From Membranipora membranacea (Eukaryota; Bryozoa; Gymnolaemata; Cheilostomatida; Membraniporidae), in contig OU612074.1 in NCBI GenBank assembly GCA_914767715.1, positions 22,058,062 to 22,122,061 on the forward strand: DNA of 64,000 bases, read 5' to 3'. Made by a program: the position numbers and the translations under genes. Below are positions 44,930-57,423 of this stretch, piece by piece. Below the pieces are notes generated by a model, which worked only from the letters and a program-made list of their open reading frames with translations, was not told the DNA's origin and ran no database searches. How positions within the stretch are numbered: the stretch's first letter is position 1; every line of letters begins with the position of its first letter.

Positions 44930-47320
44930 TTGTCATTGTGGAAGAAGTCTTTGCTGAAATGTGCTCACTTAACCTGAGATCTGATTTGAGCTCAGGCTAT
45001 TGTACAAGTAGGTTGGACACACTACTAGCCTCACCCTCACTATCACTGTATGTGACAAGGCTTTGTCTAACAATTAGAAATCAGTTTATTATTACTATGA
45101 CTTTACTGTTAAGTTTACACTTCAGCTTTTTGTGTACACTGTCATGTCTTTTCAACTCTACAAATTTTATCGTGCTAAGATCAGCGTAGAAAATTCACAT
45201 ACTGTCAGTAGGTCTGGGAGTATATGTGTCTGTGTCCTTTTTGTATCCTTTTACTTACTTACTTACTCATGTTTGCTTTTCGACCGGTGGCTTTTTTATG
45301 CATTTTTTATGTATGTGATAGCTCTAGTATGTGTGGTGCACATGGAACGTGTGTGCAGCTCCTAACACATTCTGTCTTTAGTGTTATTCCGACTAGTTGG
45401 TTTATTTTATTAGCTAAACGTAAAAAGATCCTAGTAAATCGGATATTATCCCATTTACCCCATTACTTACTTACTTTACTTTCTCTGACAAAATGTTGTA
45501 TGGCAGAGGAAAATAAATCCGGAGTAATATAGTCTTATAATTGGTTGCTACTTCCTGAAAATATAGACTACGGATGGGTTATACCTTTGTTTGTGTTTGT
45601 CAAAACAAAATGAGAATTATGCTTGAGGCAGGTTCCGTATTGTTGCATAACAGTTGACCATGGTAAAATTATGAGCTGCCGAACTAATAGGTTGGTACTA
45701 GGCACCAAGCGTTATCTTTTCAATGGATCTGAGAAGACAACTAACATGGAAATTTGTTCCCTCAGTTCTGAATAGCATCAAACTGGAATATATTAGAGTC
45801 TGTTTCAAAAGGATTGAGTTGGAACACTTTGGTTTTCTGCCGAATGATCGAGAAGGACATCATACGAATTCGAAGGTTTCCATGCGGTCATATTTGGACC
45901 TCCAGATGTCCTTACTTATTATTTATTTGCTAGCCACATGAGACGGCTCTTGCTTTGAGTAAAACTGCATAAACAAACAATATCGTAAAACTTTTGTAAT
46001 TTTGTCTGAAAACCTACACATGATCTCTAAACTGAGTAGCGCCATACTCATTCTACTAGAACATGCGGCAGCCGAGTATAGGCTTTTTGTTTCATTATTA
46101 ATAACCCAACCAAACATGTAAAGAATGAAAGACGCATAGAATGGGTACCTGTAATATTGTTACTCTTTTTTATATCATCATACACTAAATGTATGATGAG
46201 AATGTTATCTGACATACATACTCTAACACAAAGATGAAGTAATATACAGTTATATGAGTTATACTTACAGGCACGTCAAGGCTACCTGGGAACATTCCTT
46301 CATAACACAGTGTTCTAAGAGGAAGTGGTAGGTATTAACTAGCTAATGTAGACACAGATCAGGTGAGGTCTACCCGACTGTATTGTTTTTGGCGTGAGGT
46401 CAGCTGGGCTCATCCGTTTGGTATCTAAATTGCCTCACAGCATTACAAGATTGTTTAACAACGTCTCTACACTGCCTTGGAATGATGTGAGGTCAGAAGT
46501 CACGGATGCCGGGCTGTGACATTTTAAATGGTGTGGTAGTTTTCTTCTCGTAAACGGAAGGAAGATAACTATTACAAACTCACAATTACATCAGGGAGGT
46601 TGACAAGTATGTTGAGAAATCTTATCTTTACAAACTTTCTTGATATGAGATTATGTATGCTTGTTAAGCATTAAAGTCAAGGTATAGATAGAAGGTAATA
46701 GGTTGAAGTAAGTTTCGATATCAATTCATTGCAATTGACTTTAATCAAATTATTAACTGCCATTCTCATTCATTGTGATTAATACTTAGGATTTATCATC
46801 AATGTCAACAGAGAAGATAATACCATACATCAACTGCCACACATCTCACAACACCTGAGTGTTGGATTGGACTAAATAACTAAAATGTGTCTTTGCATGC
46901 AAGACGGGCTGCACCAACGAACCCGCTACAACAATTTGTTTACGAAGAAACATTTGCTTGCAACTTTTGCTCAGTATAAATGCAAAACCTGTGATTGTGA
47001 CTAATCACAAGCTAGAGTGTTACCTTGAACCTGGCAATCATATTATTACACTAAATGATCTTGTATTATGTATATGGTTGTATATGATGATGATAAATGT
47101 GACACAATTAATATGGCTATAGCCAGGGCAATAAATTAAAAAGTGTCTTTTGTATTTTTTATGGAAACATTTGGTCGGAAAATGATCTTGAGCTTGCGAT
47201 TAATCGCAAGCCAAAGTGATACCTGGAACCTGGCAATCATATTTCAAAATAAAAGAGAAAACTATAATATTAAGATGAGGCTGCAGTAAGTGCTAACACT
47301 ACAGCCTAGCTCAATGAAGG
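44930..47320. other. No gene seen; small duplicated segment
   Basis: Several ORFs of 60-100 codons overlap each other in different frames and have no domain. A segment at about 46995-47050 (TGTGACTAATCACAAGC, then GAACCTGGCAATCATAT) is repeated at about 47193-47245 (TTGCGATTAATCGCAAGC, then GAACCTGGCAATCATAT), each with a short palindrome. Confidence 0.45.
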
Positions 47321-47324
47321 TGAT

Positions 47325-47700
47325 TTAGCTTACATCAAAAAACGGGGTGTTTCACCAAGTATCAAGCGGACCACAAATAGGATAAAGCAAAAATATTTCT
47401 GGCCATACATCGACACGGACAAAAAGGAAAGCTGTAAGAAGTGTGTAGCTGTTAACCTGCGTAAAGGTAACACACCTGGTCATACACTAACCGGATTCCC
47501 TGTATTTGAGATAGAAATTGTAGATATCGCTGGTCCAATGAGGATTACATATATGCTAGCTTACACCACCCTTATCATTCAGCTGTTTTAAAAAAAATAG
47601 AAGCTGAGGCCTTTATTGATCACGTGGTTCGAAATTTTACCTGTCGAAAATACATACTGTCAGATTGTGGCGTTGAATCTAAACTATTCTGAAGCATCTA
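47325..47700 (+). pseudogene. Ty3/Gypsy-like integrase remnant
   Basis: Reading across frames gives IKRTTNRIKQKYFWPYID, then KESCKKCVAVNLRKGNT (end of the zinc-binding H2C2 domain with its C-x2-C), VFEIEIVDIAGPM (first catalytic Asp strand), and EAEAFIDHVV followed by KYILSDCGVES (second catalytic Asp strand). The frame breaks at least once (stop codons near 47589-47600) and the catalytic Glu region was not found. No LTRs or reverse transcriptase nearby. It is an old, broken retroelement copy. Confidence 0.75.
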
Positions 47701-48139
47701 CAAATTTCAGTCTAGAGAATACTACTTCTTCATTCTGCAACTACACACTCCCTCCCCCCGGAGAACTTCAACACTATTACAGCAACAGCTGCTCTTCAAA
47801 CTCACCACATTACCTGCTGCTATAATCCTGCGGAACATTTGATAACTTCAAACCAAACTTCAAAAAAACTCCCAAGAAGGAATTGGAGTGATGATGCTAG
47901 ATTGTGGTAGTACAACTTCCCACAAACTGAGGGGCATGTCTAAACGATTTTTATAGACCAACAAAAATCTATTTCCAGAACCAGAGAAAGCACGGGTGCA
48001 CCTTTTTATCATATAACTTTCATTTGTAACCAACAACCCTAAAATCAAGATACGTCCGACGCAGCAGACTGGCCATAAACTATTTCACCTTAATGTATGT
48101 TTTGCCTCTTTTGCAATTTATGACTATGAAATTCTGTTG

Positions 48140-48260
48140 CCCTGTCCCCGTATGCCCCGTCCCCGTATGCCCCGTCCCCATATGCCCCGTCCCCGTATGC
48201 CCTGTCCCCGTATGCCCCGTCACCGTATGCCCCGTCCCCGTCCCCGTATGCGCCGTACCA
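48140..48260 (+). repeat. 15-bp GC-rich minisatellite, about eight units
   Basis: The unit CCCCGTCCCCGTATG is repeated with few changes (one CACC variant, one shortened unit near the 3' end). On the minus strand it reads as a pentapeptide (GTGHT), giving a 96-codon ORF that is an artefact of the repeat. It sits 370 bp downstream of the lectin polyadenylation signal. Confidence 0.9.
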
Positions 48261-48632
48261 CCCACGGCTTTAGTATTGATGTAAATCTTATACGTTTTAT
48301 GTATTAACCGTCTTGAATATAAATTGATGTAAATATTTTTTTTAAGAAATCCGGAGTCAGCTCTGGTCATTATTAACCACTTTAACTTGACAAAATAGGC
48401 TGTTTTTATTACAAGTTTAAATACTTTTTATCGGGTAAATTTTTATGTGTTACTCAGTTTGCTCTTCTGTAACCTAGAAAGTGGGTGTGCAATTCATAAT
48501 ATTTATCAGTTCGAAATTGATCTGTGAAAGGTATCTGTGAAGGGATATAAGTTCATACAATTATCAGCTTGATGTTGAATTCACATTTTTTAAAGCTGTA
48601 ATCATCAAAAACAAATTTGTATGACTATACAT

Positions 48633-48638
48633 GTTTAT
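48633..48638 (-). promoter_or_regulatory. Polyadenylation signal AATAAA of the lectin gene
   Basis: Canonical AATAAA on the minus strand about 200 nt after the lectin stop codon (48839-48841). It is the first AATAAA downstream on that strand with suitable position. Confidence 0.5.
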
Positions 48639-48838
48639 TCTATGTCTTTTTGAATATTGAATGTTAATAATAAGGGAGACATAAGGTTTCTATTGTAAAA
48701 TGACAGTATTTGAGGGTAAACAAAAGTGACATAAAACTTTGTATAAACAATAAAATAAAATAGTCCAAGAATAGTTTCGAGATTAATTTACACATCGACA
48801 CTTGTAGGTTATGCTTATTAGACAGAGTCTCAAGCAAT

Positions 48839-51375
48839 CTATCTGATATTACGCTCACAGATGAAGCCATAGGTATCATGGTAGTTAACATCATCCCATG
48901 TGCCATCTTGATACATCTGTATGACATCACCAGTATCGTTAGGCTCACCGTCTGCAAACTTATCAAGGCCAAGTGCAGCGGTTTCACCGTTTTCCCACAT
49001 CCAAACACCTGGACTTGTCTCTTTAGCTCCCACTCTCATCACGTTCTCAGCCATCCAGCCTACAGTTCAATATCATTGATATTGAAACCATGGACTGAAA
49101 TGTCTTACCTGTATTGTGCTTTTCAAATTACTTGACTTACTTTTCCAATTCACCTTTCGATCATCTCGCATAAAATGTAAACAAAACATTTTGTCTGCTA
49201 TGGGAGATATATGAGACTCTCGAAAAGAAATTAATCGCTTGGCCCTTGCTCTATTGTATCCATTGGCTCAGTATATAAACACATCCCTACCTACCTGCAT
49301 TATTATTTCTCAGTGTTTTCATCCAAAGTACTGCCTCATCACTGTCCAGTATAACCAGCCAGCCATTCAGCTCTCTACACGTGTCTTGAGCAGTCGTGTA
49401 ATTAACATTAGTGATGTCTGCCATTACACAAGTATTCCGGAAAGGATTCCATACCCAGTGATCATCACAAGGGGTAACTTCAAAAAGGAAAAATAAAATA
49501 AGATAAAATTTTGACACATGCTGTACATCCAGAAACTTAAATGAATGAATGAGGTCACAAACATCAGTTATTTAATACACAAATACTAAAAGGTACAAAA
49601 CTTGGCTTTTTATTCAATATTTTTCTGAAAATCTGTGCCGATCATATTACACAGGTTATTTTGGTTTTTAAAATCAGTTCGTGTATATTGATCACACTGT
49701 TTTTTTTAAGCTGGACTGTCACAATCAATTTTCAGCTATATTTGGGCAATATAACTGATTATCACTACTTCATGAAATGATACAGTTACCTCAAATGAGG
49801 GTAAACAAAAATTGATGTTGATCTTTCTGGCACCAACTTAAACTGGAGTGAAGTTTCGGTGGTCACAATCTTCCATTTGAGCACCCTACTTAACGGGCCC
49901 CCCTTAAGCAGAGGTGGCTTGTGTGGGTAGATAACCTAAACCCTTGCCTGTCTTCCCCGGCTACTCTACTGTTGAAGTGGCAGAGGGGGATCTTTGAACT
50001 GCGTTGACTTCCTGTATTTATGGTCCTTATATGTGCAGTGCTGGCAGGGCCGCCCCAATAATCGAACCTATAGATCATCACATCTTGTTGATCACAAGCT
50101 CTTACCGTAATCATCAGACCACTCCTGACTCCTAATCATGGTGCTCTCACTCTAAGTGGCTGAATTTTTGACGAATCCAGAGAAGATCGTTTTCCAAAAC
50201 TGGATTAATTTTTCATCTGCACTATGTTATAAATTAGACAATATGACTTTCTTTATTTTTTTGCAGTAGTAAAACAAGCTAACACGCATGTTCGAGTGAC
50301 AAAAGTAATCAATATTATTCACATTTTTATTTTGTTATCATTTTTAAAATCATGCAATATAACAATAATACCTCTGTCATATATGTCTATATCAGGGCCT
50401 GCTGCTCCAGTTAGATCTGTAATCAGTTGTACTTCAAACCATGAAAGTCCACATGTTTTACTTATCTATCAACAACAAAGAGCAGGCTACAATTACTGAA
50501 AATTCAATGTCATTCATATTTAAAACAGCATACTCTTAGGCAATGTTTTCTCTGAAAACGTTATGACAGTATTTTCAAAGAATTCATTTTCAATTTTGCT
50601 CGTTAAGTACAGTGTCAAAAAGTGTTTTAAATCCTTCCTGATCTAATTTCCTTCTGTGGGAACACCAATCTAATTCAAAGATTAAGCAGTTATCAAACAT
50701 TTTTAGTCAAGAGACAGGTTTGTTCGTAAGGAACTGGAAACAGATAAACAAGACAAAAATAGTTGGCCTACTGGCGTCTGATATACCTGACCTACACTGT
50801 TTCCTATGTTATTTTCTGCAGGACAAACTGGCACTTACCTGATCAAATGAGAAAGAAGAGCAAGGTCCACTCAGGCAGAGTACCGCACAGCTAATTGAGG
50901 ACCTCACTTGGGTAACATTTTGATACACCGTACCTTCAAGGTGGATGGTTTCTCGCTTGTTGAAAATCCCAGTGAAAGATATTGACTATGTATAAAAAAA
51001 ACAGAGATATTCTCATGAAAGGCTCTCAATAACAATGATGTAGAAAATATGCATGAGATATGCAGTGACAGCAGTGATATTGTATTGGTGAAAGGCTCAA
51101 ACCGCTGTTTGATTTAATCGTGCACACAATGTTAAGATTTTGGCGATGCTTGCAGGCTTTTTTACATCGTTATTACATCGATATTACATCGCTATAATAA
51201 TTTTAACAACATCTTTTGACCCATCCCCAGGGTCCTATAATAAATTGTGATTGTGTAACTTAGCTACCTTGTGATTTTTCCTGGGCGACACCACGTAACT
51301 GAACAATTAACTTACCTTTACAGCAGTGAAATATGAAGCTGATAGAGTAAAGATCACATAAGCTGAGTGCATCAT
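48839..51375 (-). CDS. Secreted C-type lectin domain protein, four exons, complete
   Basis: Exons: 51375-51316, 50465-50372, 49477-49295 and 49059-48839. They join in phases 0, 1 and 1 to a frame of 185 codons plus stop. Exon 1 encodes a signal peptide (MMHSAYVIFTLSASYFTAVK). Exon 2 encodes about 31 residues that I do not recognise (CGLSWFEVQLITDLTG). Exons 3-4 form one C-type lectin domain: TPCDDHWVWNPFRNTC (long-form first disulfide), DTCRELNGWLVILDS, GVWMWENG, FADGEPND (EPN, the mannose-type Ca/sugar motif), GTWDDV (WND-like) and YGFICE. The two inner cysteines normally before and after the WND motif are both missing (GDVIQM and DVNYHD). The protein is probably an extracellular Ca-dependent sugar binder, perhaps in innate recognition. 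Exon 2 ends in the weak donor GAG|GTATTA, and its acceptor (GATAG) lies in a moderate context, so that exon is the least certain. Confidence 0.8.
49875..50140 (-). mobile_element. tRNA-derived SINE, copy 2 (in lectin intron 2)
   Basis: On the minus strand it starts GAGTCAGGAGTGGTCTGATG and continues GGTAAGAGCTTGTGATCAAC, then a B-box-like TAGGTTCGATTATTGG, AGAGTAGCCGGGGAAG and ACAAGCCACCTCTGC. The order matches copy 1 at 11715-12015. It is inserted in the same orientation as the lectin gene. Confidence 0.75.
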
Positions 51376-51399
51376 TTTCTCTCTTTGCAAAGTTGAAGT

Positions 51400-53130
51400 C
51401 GAGAGCCTTCCACTTTGAATGGTATGAAATCTGTTTTGCAGGCACTATTTAGTTCACTCCATGCATATATGTGTTTGGAGACCGCTACCGGCTAATGCTT
51501 GATTGATTATTGGCCCTTGAAAGTACATCTGATGTGTTTACTAAACAAACATCAAGCAGCTGTATATCGTGTAATCAATACAGGTTCCCTGCAAGCGCTG
51601 CCAAAAAGGCAACATCAATACTAGTAGACCGGAAATCGAGCCCTTTTGAGTACCGTTACTCAGAAGTCAATGGTCATTGTAGATGTGTAAACATTCTTGA
51701 TATTCTGTTTATTCTTAAATTTAAGTGACTCAGTGAAATGCTTGTTGCCATAATAGTTCACTTCGTTGCTATCTTTTTGTATATCGATATAAGAATATAA
51801 AATCAAGATAAGCTCACATGATGATCTATGATCACATTTATCCAGTAATAATGATAATTGTGTGCTGCAGTCAGTATTTTGTAGATCACCTCATAAATGA
51901 TCATATTTATCATATTATCGTGATATTACGAGCTGGAATCAGTATGTTTAAGGTTGATGCTGAAATTCATTGATTTGTGCTAGTTTTTCAAAAGGTATTG
52001 ATGGATGCATGCTATATGTTGTGCCTCAACTGTCTTTGTTGCATATTAATAATGATGCAATATCCACTTTTATGTGTCTTGACCCGAATTCAACCCAACG
52101 AGATGTGATACCATACTACGTCTTTATTTTTTGCCATCAGTTCTACATATATTGTTGTTGTAACATTCCACGATTTGAGCATTACCTGATGTCAGCCATG
52201 GTTTATTGGTCTTTTTTTAAATACTAGCTGGTAGGAATTCTGGATACTTAATGCAAAAACATTTCATGGCAATCCTTGTTGAACAAGCTTAATGTTACAG
52301 CAGGTCAATAGACATAATGCAGTATCAAATATATTACCTGGTTGATTGTCTGATCACTTTGAATAAATTGTTAGCATTAGCAAATACACACATACAGTGT
52401 TACCAGTTTCATTGAATAAACCGTAAAATACATATGATAACTTTCACCACAACCTCTGGCCTCAATAAATTTTTGTCATAGAGCTGTATGTAAATCTGGC
52501 ATAGTAAACCCTGACAAAAGATGTTAGAAATGCAACTCTATTTAGAAAATTGACTGAATCAGTTTTGACAGTGATTCCTGGCATAGGCGTATTTAACTAT
52601 CTCGAACTCTCGAATGTTAGAGGCAAGGATGGTTAGAGTGTTGGGAAAAATGTTCCACCCTTGAATCAAGTAATGAGGAATTGTCTTCTTCTTCTGTTAT
52701 TATTATTAGTTGTCCTCTCTTTGTCACTGGACATAAAAGTAAAATTTTGATATGAAACCAGTAGACTTTTTGTTGTCTATTGACATTCCAAGGTCATCTT
52801 AATTAATACTTTGGGATGCAACGAAGTTACAGGAAAATACAGATAGAGCAAATCTTTTCTCCCTAAAAACTTCCTCATGCTACTCTAATGCTACCCAAAT
52901 CTCTGGAGTATTGCTCTGTATATATTGTTACCCAGAAAGTCCCTTGACTTTTATCCCTCCAATCCTCTCATCAATATGCATATTTAGCAACAAAGCAAAG
53001 CAAGCACACCTGTCTGTTTTTGTTTTTTTTTCATCATCATCATCATGATCATCATTTCATTATTGATGATGATGGTTGGTGGTTGATTGATTGCTTGTTG
53101 TTGATTCATTGATTTTATTGTTGTGTTGAT
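51400..53130. other. No gene seen
   Basis: AT-rich region upstream of the lectin gene. Two ORFs (72 and 85 codons) lack domains. A (CAT/GAT)n low-complexity tract lies at about 53031-53075. Confidence 0.45.
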
Positions 53131-53144
53131 TGATTGAGACTGTC

Positions 53145-53360
53145 AACAGAACCCCACAGAACCACCACTTGGCCTGGCCATCATAGTCATAGCTATCAAT
53201 CATGGTCACAACACAGCCTCAGAGTCAGACCCACTGCAGTCATCATGGGCACCTGCTGGATCAGACATAGTACACAACATATTGCAAAAGTCTACTATCA
53301 ACCGGTATACGGACACTTCGAAAATGTTCATTTCAAAAATGGTGTTTGTGGTTTGATTTT
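53145..53360 (+). CDS. Unidentified open frame, possible exon
   Basis: After TCAACAG (possible acceptor), a frame reads EPPLGLAIIVIAINHGHNTA and continues SESDPLQSSWAPAGSDIVHN for about 65 codons to a stop. The start looks like a buried beta-strand before a loop. I cannot assign a family. A second frame is also open over the same stretch (95 codons), so only one, or neither, is real. Confidence 0.2.
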
Positions 53361-53639
53361 TGAAATTGCATTTTCGAGTTGTCACGGATCCTTATCAACC
53401 ACCCAACCAATGGGTTGATAATGGGCTTTTGAAATGTGTACTATGTCTGATCTCCCAGATACCCATGACTGAATTCTGCAAAAGATTTGTGAGTGAACCT
53501 GAAGCTTGTTGGCAGCCTTAGGGCCTCAAGTCAAGTCAGACATTCTAAAGCGTAGCTGTGGCCGGGCCAGACCACCACCTCAACTCAAGCCAAAGATCCA
53601 ATCACATGCTGAAATAGCTGAGGCCAAAACCACCACCAC

Positions 53640-53760
53640 AAGCCTCCGATCCACTCACAAGCTTCACTGAAAAATCCTTGAGTGGATCTGAGGCTTATGT
53701 TAATATTCTCTACTCTAACAATTTGTTAGAGACTCTAACAAATTTGTTAGAGTCTCTAAC
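53640..53760. repeat. Hairpin followed by a perfect 36-bp palindrome
   Basis: At 53644-53696, AAGCCTCCGATCCACTCA pairs with TGAGTGGATCTGAGGCTT across a short loop. At 53725-53760, GTTAGAGACTCTAACAAA is followed immediately by its exact reverse complement, with no spacer, and a partial third arm (CTCTAACAATTTGTTAGAG) overlaps to its left. The cluster has high potential for cruciforms. Confidence 0.9.
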
Positions 53761-54535
53761 AGATGCTTGTCTCCTGAAAAAAAATTTTCCGCTGCGCAGG
53801 GCTTTTTTTGTTAGAGAGTTGACCAGACAGATTAAATACGCCTATGATTCCTGGTATAAGTTTTCAAGATCATTGCCATGGGCAACATTACCATTAAATA
53901 ATCATTAACATTTAGCTGCTTCTTGCCATAAGCGCTGTCAGCAAATTACAATTAATATGAGTTATTACTCAGAGTTAGAGTGTGTATGATGTTTCGTGGG
54001 TCGGATATCCTTAATGGTGAATAAAAGACCAAATAAAATTGCGATAATCACTAATGTAGATTGTGTACAATTATATGAATGTGCAATAATTATCAATAAT
54101 TTTATGCAGCATGCAAAACTGGCTTCAGGTGATCCTAAAGCTCTCAATGGTAAGTGGAACTTGTATTGACTTAATCAATTGAGGTTCATTATTATCATCA
54201 GGCAGTTAATTTTTTGCATCTACATCAATTGGACATCAGATTGATGTCTGCTTGCACGCTGGGTAGATGATAATGAACAGATGGAATAATCTCACTGAGT
54301 GGGTAACACATACATGAGAGAGACAGAACACAGCTCATATGGCTGGGAAGTGGCAAAAACAAGTTAGCCTGATAATTGCGATTTTAGAGATATGATGTGT
54401 TTGTGGTTGAGATTTTGGCTTATTCTAATGGTAAAACACTGAAAAATTTTCCACCGGTTGCAAGAGAAAGTACTTGCAACTGATCAACATGGTATTACAT
54501 GTGATGTTTTCTGAATAAAAATAAAAATCAAAATT

Positions 54536-54685
54536 TTGTGCCCAACTCTGATCTTTTCAATGATAAAATCGATGATACTATCACTTGCCATGCACAACCA
54601 GATTGTGTTGCGTCATGGATTTCGCAATAATTAAGTAGGACACCGACTGATGCTATTTTCATACACATTGTCCACTGAGAACTTT
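54536..54685 (+). repeat. Dispersed repeat, second copy of 17325-17450
   Basis: CCCAACTCTGATCTTTTCAA, GATGATACTATCACTTGCCA, GCACAACCAGATT and ACATTGTCCACT follow the same order as at 17325-17450. Unit ends are not defined. Confidence 0.5.
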
Positions 54686-54689
54686 ATGC

Positions 54690-56680
54690 ATAGTAATCAT
54701 GTCTTCAAAAATTTCTCTCATGTATCACGCTGCTCGTTATAGCATCACACAGCATCAGACAAAAAGAGTAACTCCTAGAGTCGTCGGGAATGTGACTCAT
54801 AACCTTATAACAATAATAACCTAACACTGGTAATATATCATAACTAATATAAGTGAGGACAATTCCAGTTCTATTGAGGCTTTGTGGGTATCACATAAAT
54901 TATTATATTTAGTGGCAATTTTCTCCTAGCATTGACCATCAACATTATACAATGCACCGAAATTATATACATACCTGCACACTTTGTTAAATATTGTGGA
55001 TATTGGAAAGCAAGAATTGCAGCTTTTGGAATCAGATTGCGACAACTATTATCCTATTCACAATGGTTTGTAATGGTATTGTAAGGTGTCTATTTTCACT
55101 GCGATGATTGTATAGAACAAAAATTGTTATGTATGAGAAGTGGAGAAGGAGAAATGAGGCCGCAGAGCCTGATCTCTTTTGATATCAGACTGCTGGTGTG
55201 AAAGGTGCCCTGTCTTAAATTTCACATCAAAACAGGTGCGTGTATGTTTTATCTTCGAATAATTGGCCAACTCATCATCTTGTTAATCTCTTGTTGAGCT
55301 AACTTGATCAGTAGCTGTCTTCCATCTCATGACTCAAGCTACATACATGATACTGGTAATCAGACTAAAAATGAGTCTGAAACCCTAAGCAAATATTCAC
55401 CGGAATTTAATCTATTCTCTTACCGAAGTAAGATGGGTCAGATGACACCTTAGAGCCCGAGAAGTAAAGTTCAACAGCCATAATTTAATGAACTTAGAAC
55501 TTGATGGAAAAGAAGTTATTAAAGTTGAACTATTGATTTTCCTTACTCTGGAGGTTTCTAACCTGGAATGCTGTGTAAAATATCATCTCGATGTTTTATG
55601 AATGAGGTTTTGGATCACTCAGAGAAATTACTATCTTAAAAACCATTCTCTCAAATCAATATTATTTATGTGATGCACCCATTACTCTATGCTCGTTAGA
55701 CGTAGGCAGTTTGGGATCAATAAACACAAGAGAGCTTGATGGCTCAGCTAGATCTCATCTTTCAGACGTCATTTTCTCTGTAAGTCAGTGACCATGCTGA
55801 ATATACTGACGTGTCTTTAAATAAACTGAGTGTTTTGATAAAGAATATGGATTGGTCCTATAGGAAGGATGTGCCAGGGTTCACCAACCAGTCTTGAGAC
55901 AAACTAAGATGTAAATTTCAATGTTAATAACCTCTATTTTATAATCGGTTTTCTAGTATGCAATGCGAGATTGAAAAGCATCCCTGTTATCTGTCCATAC
56001 ATCTATCAGCCCATATTTTAGACATACTGTTTTGTATATTGTATCATATAGCAAACAAAATTTTTTAGACATATGACGCATCATTGTTTTGATTAGTAAG
56101 TAAAATATCATGGTTTAACAAATTTTGTTGACAGCATCCCCTTTGAATAAATGAATTTGTATAAACTTCACATTATTACTGTCAGCCTTTAGTTAGTGAT
56201 CTTTAACGGATAGAAGGCTATTTTCAAACTCTACTGGAAACTGTCTGTTGGAGTGCCTGGTCTTCAGGCTTCTGACGATTGATGAGAACGAACACTTTTT
56301 CTACCTTTGATATGATTTTAGTCCAAACCAAATTAAACATAGAGGATCGCCCATGTGATTTGCAAGGCTAGCTAGCAATATATTTGAGATAACAGGTAGT
56401 GTATAAACAGACATGATAAGGTAGCATCGATTGGGGCCTTTGGCTTGTCTCAGGTAGAAAATAACAGGTGAGAAGGGGATGATGCTTGCAATAAACAATC
56501 ATTGAACACAGTTTGAATGTGTTATTTTGAAATCTTCAGTGTTTCAATCGTATGCAACAAAAGGCTTTGCATCAATGAGACATTCTCTAATCGATATTCT
56601 AAAGAACAATACTGTGGGTATTTTCAGTATATGATCGTCATCTTTAAAGCGGATACAGTTTTCCTTCCTTTGGTCCAGGT
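54690..56680. other. No gene seen
   Basis: AT-rich sequence; no domain-bearing ORF, no clear repeat. Confidence 0.4.
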
Positions 56681-56687
56681 ACAGACA

Positions 56688-56762
56688 TTCATAGTACTGA
56701 CATCACGCCCTAATACCATACCTGCTGAAATCTACAACTCTTCATATCCTGGTAAGGATAAA
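56688..56762 (+). CDS. Possible single exon, unidentified
   Basis: Bounded by a pyrimidine-rich acceptor (CTTTGGTCCAG) and a donor (CATATCCTG|GTAAGG), it encodes VQTFIVLTSRPNTIPAEIYN. No partner exon was found and no family is recognised. Chance is a real possibility. Confidence 0.2.
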
Positions 56763-56824
56763 TGGTGTGCCAGTACCAAATCAGGTATGCCAGGATATGA
56801 AGCTAGAGCTCAAAGATTGTATTT

Positions 56825-56857
56825 CCCTACTTGAGACCATTAGACCACTCCTGACTC
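56825..56857 (-). mobile_element. SINE head fragment, copy 3
   Basis: On the minus strand, ATAGGAGTCAGGAGTGGTCT followed by AATGGTCTCAAG matches the 5' end of the two longer SINE copies (11715 and 50140). Only about 30 bp remain. Confidence 0.55.
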
Positions 56858-57415
56858 CTATCATGAAGATCTCAAATATATTGGTGATTATTTTCCTTCA
56901 AGCTATCCTTTTTTTCTCTTCCTTATGAAGCTGGTCATAACACTCATATTTTCTGATTTTCTGGCTTGCTGAGTTGGTCATCCAGATATTTCCCAAGACA
57001 GACCAGATCTGCATGCACCCCGATCCAGCTTCATGAGGCCATTACCGCTGATTTTTCTCAACTCTTAAATCTTGTTGCTATAAATAGCAGCGCCATGATG
57101 TCAAGCAGGCTCATAATTATGCTTATATTGGCTGTGCTTTCTTAATATGAGCTGCCATATGAAATGAAGTACGATTGCCAGTTTGATACCATTACTGCTT
57201 CACACTTTACATTTTTAAACTTCCTGTCAATAAACTCTCGAGCTGTTATTGAATAGATTTTTCGAAGAAATGTGGCAGGATCTTAATGAGCTGCAGGATT
57301 ATAATAGACTAACATAACATTAGTATGCCATCAATGTCTAATTTATTTAAGAGTCGATGGCATCTTGGCATATATCAGAAAAGATAAATTATTAAAGTTC
57401 AACTTGAAAAAAATG

Positions 57416-57423
57416 TATAAAAG
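57416..57423 (+). promoter_or_regulatory. TATA box of the secreted Gly/Arg-rich protein gene
   Basis: TATAAAAG about 340 bp before the coding ATG. A splice acceptor (TTCATTGCAG) ends 3 bp before the ATG at 57757, so a noncoding first exon transcribed from this box is likely. Confidence 0.55.

Noticed and set aside
45132-45532. Overlapping 77- and 102-codon Cys/Leu-rich ORFs as membrane proteins
   Set aside because: They overlap in different frames over T-rich DNA, which yields hydrophobic codons by chance; no splice or homology support.
48080-48370. 96-codon ORF with GTGHT pentapeptide repeats
   Set aside because: It is a translation of the 15-bp minisatellite; no start context, signal or splice support.
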